Of a DNA stretch of 64,000 nucleotides, positions 55,440-64,000 are shown in pieces. The stretch spans positions 16,108,201 to 16,172,200 of the forward strand of contig CM037469.1 of NCBI GenBank assembly GCA_021014325.1, in the 5' to 3' direction. Origin of the DNA: Plazaster borealis. Taxonomy: Eukaryota > Echinodermata > Asteroidea > Forcipulatida > Labidiasteridae. The position numbers were made by a program, and so were the translations under genes. The notes beneath the pieces are model-generated. The model was not told where the DNA came from, made no database searches, and saw only the letters and a program-made list of their open reading frames with translations. Numbering within the stretch: position 1 is the stretch's first letter; each line of letters begins with the position of its first letter.

Positions 55440-55560
55440 CGACACACAACTATCAGCCAATCATTGGTCTTCCTTTGACCCCAGCGAGGGCGCTGTTTGA
55501 GCTTATGACGTCATGTGCAAGGGTTGTTTTGTTTATCAGCTATAAAAAAGACAATTAATT
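55440..55560. promoter_or_regulatory. Promoter-like region (CCAAT, CRE, TATA)
   Basis: AGCCAATCATTGG at about 55454, TGACGTCA at about 55507 and CTATAAAAAAG at about 55540, in this order on the plus strand with spacing that suits a core promoter. It lies between the possible minus-strand exon at 55.35 kb and plus-strand DNA of unknown content. Confidence 0.3.
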
Positions 55561-55674
55561 GTTGTGCGATTTTTTGTTCCAAAGCCTTTCTTCATCTTAA
55601 AGAGATTTGTGTTGTAGTTCATCTGCTACAATTCTGACTATTTGCCTGATTGCTTTCTTCTTGTAGTTGTTTCT

Positions 55675-56055
55675 CTTAAAGGAACATTACAGAATTGGTT
55701 TTTGCTAACAAAACAGTTGCTGGCAGTGTAAGCACTTTATATAATCCACCATATACATAAACTGACAAACCTGTAGAAGTATGAGATCGATCGGCCATCT
55801 GGGTCACGAGAAAATAGTGAAAAACCGATGACACATTTTCATGTGTTATACAATGCATGAATAAAACGCTCATGAGCGATAAACTCCAATCGGAAAGTAG
55901 TTTTATTTATTTCTCATCAAATATGGCATTTCAGACAGAAATATTTATAGGGATGTTTTCTACTATCATCATCATTAGACCGTGCGTGTAAGTTTTATGT
56001 AAATCTGTGATCTTAAAGAAAATTTTAATTACCAGTTCTGTAACGTTCCTTTAAA
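55675..56055. mobile_element. Foldback element, TTAAAGGAACATTACAG subfamily
   Basis: Starts CTTAAAGGAACATTACAGAA and ends TTCTGTAACGTTCCTTTAA. Confidence 0.75.
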
Positions 56056-56244
56056 ATTGAAAGCGTAAAAATCTCATAATTATTATTATTTTGTTGGTGA
56101 AGGACATAGTCCCCAATAACCTTGGATAATGTATGCATAATATGCGTCTTTTAATGTATATAATTGTATGTACATGAGTATCATCGATATCGTAATAAAA
56201 ACTACATTTGAAATCAACCAATGTGTCAACATTTTCTCTGGAAC

Positions 56245-56350
56245 ATTCTCCTCCTGAAGACAAGCACAGTTTACTGTTCGAAACGTCGAGACTACACACC
56301 GGCTCTTTTCAGAGCCAACACTCCTCCCTAAGAGAATTACACATGGTTGT
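56245..56350 (+). repeat. Hammerhead-like / hairpin repeat, copy 3
   Basis: CTGAAGA (56254-56260), an ACAGT/ACTGT stem, GAAACGTC (56280-56287), then a GGCTCT-TTTC-AGAGCC hairpin (56301-56316) and AGAGAATTACACATGGT, resembling the end of the 68-bp unit. Same order as 23832-23930. Confidence 0.5.
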
Positions 56351-57590
56351 GCCTAGTTATAGTTACTTCTTATTTTCCACACCATGTAACGCTTCAAACA
56401 TCACTTATTTTCTCTGGAGTTGGGGGGGGGGATTTGTCACATAATTTTCGTATAAAATAGAAAAAGATAAAAGGAAGAGAAAAAAATCATACAGGCCTGA
56501 TATTCTTCCTAATAGTCTGATTTCCGTTTTTTTGCCCTCGGGGGGAAAAATCAGAAAATTGTTGGTTAATTATTTAGGTCAGCCCTTGTACACGAAATAA
56601 TGTTCCTACTTTTTTCCAAGGACCATATTATTCCCTTTTCCTCCTCCACTTTACTATTCCGTCTGACTTTGAGATTTCTAAACGTAAACAATCTCTTCAG
56701 AAGTTGATTGGATGTTAAGTGTTTAGTTGGTACGAATTTGCACGAAGTCAAAACCCTTGATTCATCAAATCGTAATCGTTTATACAGTCAAGAAGAACTA
56801 CGTGAACCTGCGTGCATTTCCTTTCTTTGTAGAATAAAGCAAAAGATTATCGTAGCGGGTAAAATAATCCAGAAATGCAAGTTATTTGTCAGATGATTAC
56901 GTAATAAGGATCGGTTCAAAGGAGCTTAACATGAAAGGAAAGGGAACAGCATCGTTTAGCAAGCAACTATTCTTGGAGAGAAAGTATATGTCTGTGTGGA
57001 AAAACGTCATGACAAAAAAGCACGAGGATCCTCTAAGGGCTTTACACTGGAGAGCACAGACTCTTTTGAGACACATTCGGGGAAAATTATCTAATTATCT
57101 GGTTTTTATCCTGGACGTTGAGTTCTCCATTGAACTGAGTAAGTTTGGAGATTATTTTATGGTAATATATATTCCTTGCATTGTGTCTTACCTGTGTCAT
57201 GTCATGTTCCTCGTGTGCATGGTATTATAAACAATGCTGGCTTCTGATTCGAAAGGTGTCAGACTCATTGCCCTCTAGCTTCGTTTTACTAGCTATTCGA
57301 AAACAACCCATCCAAACAACAACAAATATCCACACAATTCCCCGTTTCGAGAAAAAACTTCATACAATGTCAAAAGTTACAGTCTCTTTTTGAAAAGAAT
57401 TAAGTGTGACTGAAAGAGGACAACAACCCTCCCCGAACATTCAGTTATTGAGATGATTTAAAAAAAAAATAAATTTTTTTTACTTCTGATGACAGAAAAA
57501 TATGTAATAATCGTATTTTTTTTTCCGTTTCGCCTGCCATATCCTCTTATGAGTGTATAAACCAATAATGTAAAATATTTATTCCCATCT
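56351..57590. other. No confident feature; one ORF of uncertain status
   Basis: A plus-strand frame from ATG at 56932 (MKGKGTASFSKQLFLERKYM, WKNVMTKKHEDPLRALHWR) runs to a donor-like A|GTAAGT at about 57140. It has no recognised relatives and is not called. Confidence 0.3.
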
Positions 57591-57599
57591 GTGACATTA

Positions 57600-58400
57600 A
57601 GGAGTCATCAAAGTAAATATTATAGTCCACAAGAACCTAGATCGCACGGACCGCAGTGAAAAGGTCATTACCCGCACCAATACCGCACCACAATAAGTGA
57701 ATATAGCGACGACCGTAAAAGACCAACAGCGCCACCTTGTGACCATGCTGTGCGATGCTTGCTCGCGCGCAGCGGCTGTGTACACACTACCCGTCCGTTG
57801 TACCCCCATGGCTATCCACCAAGAAAGCGACGCAGTTTGTGAACCACAAACATTATGAAATATTTGAACAACTAACATAACATTTCACGTTTTCTGCTAT
57901 GGTCTTAATTTTATCAATATTTATGTATCAATAGATTGGGGGTTCGTTTCGAAGAATTAAATTGTTTTTTTTTAGTGCATTTGGTTTTAACCATGAACTG
58001 TTTTTTTTTTCGAGAGTGCGCCCCCAATTGAAACCACTTTGACCTTTGGGGCGTTGCCGCCTCAATACAAACAAAGGAAACACAAAATGGCGGCTGTACG
58101 ATCGTGCAGTGTGCAAAACAACAGCCACAACAAGGCGTCACAACAACTCTGTGTCAATACAGAGCTAATCGATCTTCTTATTCATTTCCAAATAGGCCAT
58201 AATATCGATATTTTTAAAATAAAACTCGTCTATAAGTAATCGATTCATTCGGATTTGAATTCTCAGGGATTATATACTGGTGTGTGACGTCATTATTATC
58301 TGTGGAACCTGTGGTGTGTCGCAATCTGTGGCTTTTTTGGTCTGTCGCAATCTCTGAGGGAAAAACCCAAGTCCATCCAACAATCGAGGTAAGTCTCTCT
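57600..58400. promoter_or_regulatory. GC-rich region with possible gene start(s)
   Basis: CG dinucleotides are far denser than in surrounding DNA (57640-57850, 58015-58140, 58280-58390). A plus-strand ATG at 58087 (context AAAATGG) opens MAAVRSCSVQNNSHNKASQQ, and a TGACGTCA lies near 58286 with a strong donor-like ATCGAG|GTAAGTC at about 58388. This may be the 5' region of a gene continuing to the right. No product assigned. Confidence 0.3.
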
Positions 58401-58535
58401 TCTGACTCCGATTTTTTCTCTCCCATTGTTACTATAGTGACTCGTAAACCAATTAGAAGAGGGCATCTGCAGCCTCTTTGTGATTGTGGTTTTCTGTTGT
58501 AATTTCACCCTTTTACTCTATCGAGCTACGGACTG

Positions 58536-58665
58536 GGCCAAACTTCATAGAGCTGCTAAGCACAACAATTTGCTTAGCATGAAATTTCTTCCTTGATAAA
58601 AAAAAGCATTACCAACCAAATTTCCACGTGATTTTCAGGATAAGCAAACAACAGCTGAATACCAT
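58536..58665 (+). repeat. Foldback element end, CCAATTTCATAGAGCTG family, truncated
   Basis: GGGCCAAACTTCATAGAGCT, AGCACAACAATTTGCTTAGC and ATGAAATTTCTTCCTTGATA match the left arm and loop of 27550-27795; the right arm is missing. Confidence 0.6.
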
Positions 58666-59800
58666 TAGAAGGTATGCAGATGTAAATCTAGTACAATATC
58701 ATTAACATATACCCGCTATTACGAAGTACGAAATTTAAGTTTTATTTTCCATTACAAGCTCATAGCGTATGAACGTAAACTGTCAATAAATGTAGCGTGA
58801 CGGGCACATTATGTACCGGGTCTGAAACCGCCGTTACACGGTATGGAAGTTTGAACGATAGCGGCCATTCTGAAGCCAATCCCGCAGTTTGCATACTGGG
58901 ATGCCTAGCGTGTATTTATTTGGAAAACCCCCGAAAAGAATCATGGTATGAAAGTACTAATTTTGCTCTCCATTTGGTATTCTTGTGCTTGATGATTAAA
59001 TAAGCATTTGCCCTTATAAACTGCACTAAAATATATACATGTTTACAGGTATTTTTTATTTGTAGTAATCAATAATTGTACGGAGAAAAACTGGGTATTT
59101 TGTGATTAAAAACAAGGAATTTATCGTTAATACCCTCAATTACGTTAGTTGAATCATCATATGGCACAAATTGACCAGAAAAATAATCGGTAGTTTAGGT
59201 AGTCTGTAGGCAAATTGAAAATAATAAAACAAACCATGAATTTGAGACTCGTCCGAGCCTGCAAACAAACGCCGTGTATGTAGAGGGAACACAGCAGCGG
59301 GGGCAGAGCGCCTTGTTCACGGTGCACATGTTGACAGACGGCCGCTGTTTGTCAGCGCCGTACCGTAACTTCAGAAATGCATTGTACTAGGCCTATCTAA
59401 TGCTTATTACAAAGTTGTTTCGAGGGAAAACTCGGAAATCTTAAGCAAATTTATTGACAGCAATTTCACTCCAGACATTTTTTATACAAAATAATTGAAA
59501 ACATTAAAAATAGACGTTAACTACAATATAGATTAACAATATTAATTAAACGGATGAGAGCAGTAGAAACATACAATATTTTGTAAAAAATACAATCGCA
59601 AACTTGTAAAAGAGTATCAGTGAATCTTTATTCTCCAAAAAGGTCCTACATCATGTTTTTTGAGTGTTTTAGGAAAGCTTACTTGTTACCCAATTATAAA
59701 TATCATTTATTTGTTATCTCTGTACAAGCTTAAGTATTTTACAACCTATTTCAAGTCGAATACAATAGTTACCAGCTTCCGTGAATATTGTAACAAAAGC
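58666..59800. other. No recognisable feature
   Basis: A short CG-rich stretch at 59265-59375 stands out from AT-rich surroundings. No ORF or repeat family assigned. Confidence 0.35.
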
Positions 59801-59804
59801 AATC

Positions 59805-60010
59805 TGACTGGCACCCCAAACAAAGAAAGGCCCTATTGACAACTATGGAGACCGCCAACATAGGGCTAGATATAGCCGAGTTGGTTGAGCATAGTTACGT
59901 TAATCCGGAGGTCACAGGTTCAAGTCCTACTCTAATCAAATCTCCTTTCTTAAACCGAAAATGAATTAAACATTTACCCAGTCAGTTTCCCTTGTGGTTA
60001 TTACTTGATT
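59805..60010 (+). repeat. tRNA-derived SINE, family A copy (fullest)
   Basis: Leader GGAGACCGCCAACATAGGGC, TAGCCGAGTTGGTTGAGC, GGTCACAGGTTCAAGTCC, TCTTAAACC and the tail CCAGTCAGTTTCCCTTGTGG. Confidence 0.7.
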
Positions 60011-60507
60011 AAAAAAAACCTGCTTATCAGCAATAGCAATAAAATTCAGTTGATCGTCCCATTAATGTGTATAATTCAATTATTTTAGTACACTTCACAT
60101 TGGCAAAACACTTACAACAGTTATAAGAAGGTACAGTCCACAAAATAGATATATGACTGAGAAAATAAAAAACAAATTCAAAAACTCAAAATTGTACAAA
60201 ATACCAAGCCAGTGAGTGGCAAGGAGGAACAGGTGACCATCACCTCTACAAGTTAGTCCTACCACAAAAATTGTCAACAAATACCCCACCCCTCAGATAA
60301 AAAAGAAAAAGAAAAAAAAAGCGCATTGAGGCTGAACAAACAATCACGTTCGACAACAGGGGCAACAGCAGTGCGACACATGTCGCACGATGAAGTACTG
60401 CAACAGATACTTAGAAAGAATAATTTATTAATTCCGTGTTGAATTTTTGTTTTAATGAAAACATTTCAACGCTTTTAGCTCCACGCATACTGCAAATTCC
60501 ATGGTTT

Positions 60508-60684
60508 TTATGCGGCCGGGTTGACTTGTGGGGTTGGGGAGACCGTTGCCATTTCATTCCCTTGGAATACTCCACAAGCTCCCAACACTGAGAAAACGAT
60601 GACCAGTGTGATGATTACAAAACCCACGATCACAAAGTACACCCAGTAAGGAGGACTACAAGAACAGCATTCAGATTCCTGCAT
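60508..60684 (-). CDS. Small Cys-rich single-helix membrane protein, or last exon of one
   Basis: From ATG at 60684 the frame gives 58 residues: MQESECCSCSPPYW, a hydrophobic stretch of about 25 residues (VYFVIVGFVIITLVIVFSVL, then GACGVF) and a polar proline-containing tail ending NPAA before TAA. A CC-x-C cluster followed by YW just before a membrane helix resembles small Cys-rich membrane adaptors such as the Shisa and VOPP1/WBP1-like families, but the match is loose. The bases before GAATCTGAATGC read TTTTTCATGCAG, a good splice acceptor, so it may instead be a last exon starting at 60678. Upstream exons would lie at higher coordinates and were not found. Confidence 0.4.
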   Translation of the reverse strand: MQESECCSCSPPYWVYFVIVGFVIITLVIVFSVLGACGVFQGNEMATVSPTPQVNPAA

Positions 60685-60839
60685 GAAAAACCGATCAAAC
60701 GTATCAAGCAAACACTCAGTTCGCCAGAATCTTCAAGGAAAGTAAATCATTGTTATAAGGAAAAGTAGACCCTTCCCATCCTTTTGTCCCCCCTTTTCAG
60801 TATCAACCTCTACCCTCGCAGATGCCCATTTATACCCCT

Positions 60840-60970
60840 GGGTGAAGAGAATCAATTATAGTTCAGTGTCTTGCTCAAAGACACAAGTGCCATGACCGGG
60901 ATTCGAACCCACAACCTGATGACTAACCAACTTGAATTCGATGCTCTTAACCGCTCGGCCACGAAACTCT
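60840..60970 (-). repeat. tRNA-derived SINE, family B copy
   Basis: Minus strand: CGTGGCCGAGCGGTTAAGAG, GTTGTGGGTTCGAATCCCGG, CACTTGTGTCTTTGAGCAAG. Confidence 0.65.
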
Positions 60971-61962
60971 ACAAATATCTCATGGGTACTTTACAGACAC
61001 CACAATCCAACCACAAACAAGGTTTGAGATAGTTTTGAATAAATTTACAATTTGTATAGTATGAAGGTCAAAATAGACAAACAAATCGGGTGGTGTATTT
61101 GTAACGACTTCTGTTAGGGTCACAAAATTGTTGTTGCTTGCAAAACTACACACCGTAGCCGAAACAAACGAAACGCAGCATAGTGTGTTTTGACAAAATA
61201 CTAGTTCTACCCCGGGTAACAATGGAATGTTCCTGTGAAACACGTAATGAGGTGATTGGCTGTTTCGTTTAATGTATTCAGGAATACTCGAGAAAAATAA
61301 GTCCGTTCACCTTATTGCCAGACCAGACTCACAGAGGCGAATGAAATAAACAAAAAGTCAGACATTTAAATTCGTCAGAATGTCTGTTTTATTGAGTTTC
61401 TTTTAACATCTAATAATAATAAGACTTGTAATGCGCACATATCCACCCTGCTGGGTGCATCTGTGCTAATAATTGGGATAAATGTCAAATTAGGGTATTA
61501 ACTATAAGGTTTAGAATCACAGCTACATTTTGACGTATTCCAGTTAATTACTGAATTTGCTAAATTGATTATAACTACTCCCCGGCATCGAGATTTGGCC
61601 CCCCCCCCGAACGCCAAACTCTCTTTCGTACTGAACTGAAAAAATTCACACCACATCCACTTGCCCCAATTGAGAACTCAGAGATATAAAATGTCTAGTG
61701 TCCAAACACTGGTGCGACTGTTGAATAATTAACCGTAACTTATTGAGGCTTGACTTTGTCAGTAAGCATCTAAAGTTGGTACTCAATCCATTAATGCTGC
61801 GAGGCCCAGTCCATTTTGTGGTTTACCTTAATGTTGTCCTAATAGTCGTCAGCATTGTTTTTGAACGATTTCTTTTGCTATATAGTTTCACTGTTTTTGA
61901 CCCTTACTTTGTTTCCTTTACATACTTTTGTCGAAAAAGTAAACACGCTAGTGTTAGTCCTT
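60971..61962. other. Mostly unassigned; SINE tail at 61438-61480
   Basis: AATAATAATAAGACTTGTAA with TGCGCACATATCCACC is a reversed family B 3' end. A C10 run is near 61601. No gene recognised. Confidence 0.35.
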
Positions 61963-62338
61963 TTAAAGGCACTGAACACGTTTGGTAATTGTCAAAGACC
62001 AGCATTCTCACTTGGTGTGTCCCAACCTATGCATAAAATAACAAGCCTGTGAAAATGTGGGCTCAATTGGTCATTGAAGTTGCAAGAAAATGATGAAAGA
62101 AAAACACCCTTGCTGTACAAATTTGTGTGCTTTCAGATAGGAATAAATGGCTGCTTGCAAGAAGTCTTTTATTATTTTAGTGAGAAATTACCTCTTTCTC
62201 AAAAAGTACGTCACGTCAGAGGGAGTCGTTTCTCACAATGTTTTATACTATCAACAGCTCTCCGTTGCTCGTTACCAAGTAAGTTTTTATGCTAATATAT
62301 ATTTTGAGTAATTACCAAATGTGTACAGTGCCTTTAAC
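61963..62338. mobile_element. Foldback element, TTAAAGGCACTGAACACG family
   Basis: Starts TTTTAAAGGCACTGAACACG and ends ATGTGTACAGTGCCTTTAA. Its inside is in the opposite direction to the 34374-34729 copy. Confidence 0.8.
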
Positions 62339-62577
62339 CACTGACGTGTAATTTTGATACGAATAATAAGCCAAAATCAATTCGATTGAATTAAAGGCTA
62401 GTAACGGTAAACTGTATTAGGAAATACATTGTCTAAATATCTAACATGTAAATAATGAACATTTCCGTAGGTAAATATTTCAATTTTTGGGAGAGTTGTC
62501 TTGGGATAATTTTATGAACTTTCCTCTTTTAGGCATTACAATTTTCTGAATTCTGTTATACATACAATTAAGATCGC

Positions 62578-62946
62578 AAAGGTATTATGCAGGATTGGTA
62601 AGGATAAATAACAACAATGTTTAATTTTAGTCGGAAAGCTTACTGATTATGAAGTTCATACTATAACTATTTTTTTCTGTGAAATATTTCCCTCTGAAAT
62701 GAAGTCATATTTGAGAAAAGTATATTTAAAAACCTAAAAGATACCCGCAACAGCTGATCTCGGTTGTTATAACCAAAATTAAGGACAATGGGTTTACATG
62801 CTGAAAAATGCTCATGAATTTTAACTATTTTCTCCCGACTCACGCAACAGATTAAGCCAAAATTGTCATACACCGTTGATCACACAAAACATGACCACTG
62901 TCTGCGACTATTTAATCAAGTCTACCAATCCTGTATAATAACTTTT
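62578..62946. mobile_element. Foldback element, AAAGGTATTATGCAGGATTGG subfamily
   Basis: Starts AAAGGTATTATGCAGGATTG and ends CAATCCTGTATAATAACTTTT. Same subfamily as 33131-33523. Confidence 0.75.
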
Positions 62947-63234
62947 ATTCTTATTCACTATAATATTACATCTAGAAATTAGACTAATTATAATATTTTG
63001 TGATGAACAAGATTTTAAAGGTAAACGATTGCACAATTTATTTGTGTATACTGGGGAAACTTGCGTGACTGTAAGATGTTTTCATTATTTGGTACTTACT
63101 GGAGGCTTATGTCAAAGGTCAGTTACAAAAGGGTACGTAATGTATAACGTACTTTACCATTTGCCTCTTGAAGGAAGCTGTGCGTCTTTTTTCGGTATTC
63201 ATTCCCTTTTTTCAAACGACAGGGGTTTATTAAA

Positions 63235-63350
63235 GGTAAGTTCACACTATGTTTTGGTCTTGGCCTTTTCGAACATAGCACCGAGACTTTGGAACCCACT
63301 TCCTGAAAACCTCAGACAAATGCACAACATCACCCTCCTCCGGTAGACAC
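63235..63350 (+). pseudogene. Fragment of a non-LTR retrotransposon reverse transcriptase C-terminus
   Basis: One plus-strand frame reads FSNIAPRLWNPLPENLRQMH and NITLLR, the typical APRLWNxLPxxLR end of LINE (CR1/jockey-like) reverse transcriptases. Only about 35 residues remain. Confidence 0.6.
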
Positions 63351-64000
63351 AAAAACACACAAATTCACGCTTGCTTTCCTCACAATTTGATAATGCTTTA
63401 ACTTAACTGCCGTTGAATGTTTTTCAGGAAAGTATATGCCTAACAAACGCTGCATTATTATAATTTTTATTATAGACTGTGCAAGTCTCGCGCATATCCG
63501 AACTTCCGGGATCATCGTGGTCCCAATCATATGGAGTTTTATGTGGGCGAGATTTTGTTTCGCCAATGGTTTTAGTTTAACGTAGTTAACGACCATGAAC
63601 ATTGTATATGACAATAAGCCAACTTCACTTGCATTCACAATGTTTTCTCAGACATGTCGCAATACTTTCACCATAATGTGTTGTGTATAACTTGCCATAT
63701 ACCAATATAGATTATAAAGTTATGATGAATCTAGTTTTTTTCCCCGAAAGGGGTTTATTCCATAGAGGCTGCGATCAAGAGCAAATGTATTTGGCTCATA
63801 AAAGTTTTCTGCTCCGAGCCATTTTCTCCCTGATCAATTTGATAGGAGGCTTGGAGTTTTACCTGGAGAATATTCTCTGAAGACTCTCTTTAAACAGTTG
63901 GGGATAAAAGTAGAAACAAAGAACTACCTTTGCTCATATCAAACCACTTTGTTTGATTCGGTTTAATTAACCTTTGTTGTCCTTCGATGTTGCAACTTTG
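63351..64000. other. No recognisable feature
   Basis: Unassigned AT-rich DNA to the window edge. Confidence 0.35.

Noticed and set aside
56886..57230. 114-codon plus-strand frame
   Set aside because: Reads as plausible protein for about 65 residues, then turns into AT-rich hydrophobic sequence; no recognised family and no second exon.
57597..57878. 93-codon minus-strand frame in the CG-rich zone
   Set aside because: Contains an ATG in fair context, but composition is mixed and there is no family motif or clear splice site.

Overview
The window is animal genomic DNA: intron-rich, AT-rich, with short exons, GT-AG introns, tRNA-derived SINEs and many short foldback transposons. The protein sequences and the very abundant foldback family that begins TTAAAGGCACTGTACAC suggest a marine deuterostome, most likely an echinoderm and perhaps a sea star. 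The organism call is inference.

Two genes can be read end to end, head to head and about 1.9 kb apart. On the minus strand (28061 down to 21195) lies a five-exon MPDU1 homologue of 251 codons, the ER PQ-loop membrane protein needed to use dolichol-linked mannose and glucose. On the plus strand (29971 to 52126) lies a 13-exon RSF1 homologue of 1203 codons, the histone-binding subunit of the ISWI remodelling complex RSF. It has an N-terminal remodeler-type helical region, a PHD finger split between exons 7 and 8, long acidic and basic tracts, and the conserved C-terminal motif. All exon phases join in both models. The genes share no pathway; their adjacency probably means only a shared or neighbouring promoter region.

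Elsewhere, coding evidence is thin: a lone PARG-like exon at 11.2-11.6 kb (minus), a small Cys-rich one-helix membrane protein or last exon at 60.5 kb (minus), a possible first exon with a promoter-like region at 55.3-55.6 kb, another possible first exon at 58.1 kb, and two fragments of non-LTR retrotransposon reverse transcriptase C-termini.

Most of the remainder is repeats. 0-5.7 kb: an entering 34-bp minisatellite, foldback elements and a decayed THAP-domain element. 5.75-9.13 kb: a 3.39-kb element with terminal inverted repeats and at least nine copies of one 16-mer. 9.2-21 kb: SINEs, foldbacks, the PARG-like exon and long stretches with nothing recognisable. 21-28 kb: MPDU1 with a large palindrome and a foldback in its introns. 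28-30 kb: a triplicated repeat abutting the MPDU1 start, then RSF1 upstream DNA. 30-52 kb: RSF1, whose introns are filled with nested SINEs and foldbacks plus a 22 x 68 bp minisatellite with higher-order structure. 53-64 kb: RSF1 3' DNA, more repeats and possible promoters of genes not resolved here.

The least expected signals are the 3.39-kb element with its repeated 16-mer, and a dispersed family combining a hammerhead-like motif, a short hairpin and a 68-bp unit. One member of that family has been amplified into the RSF1 intron 10 minisatellite.
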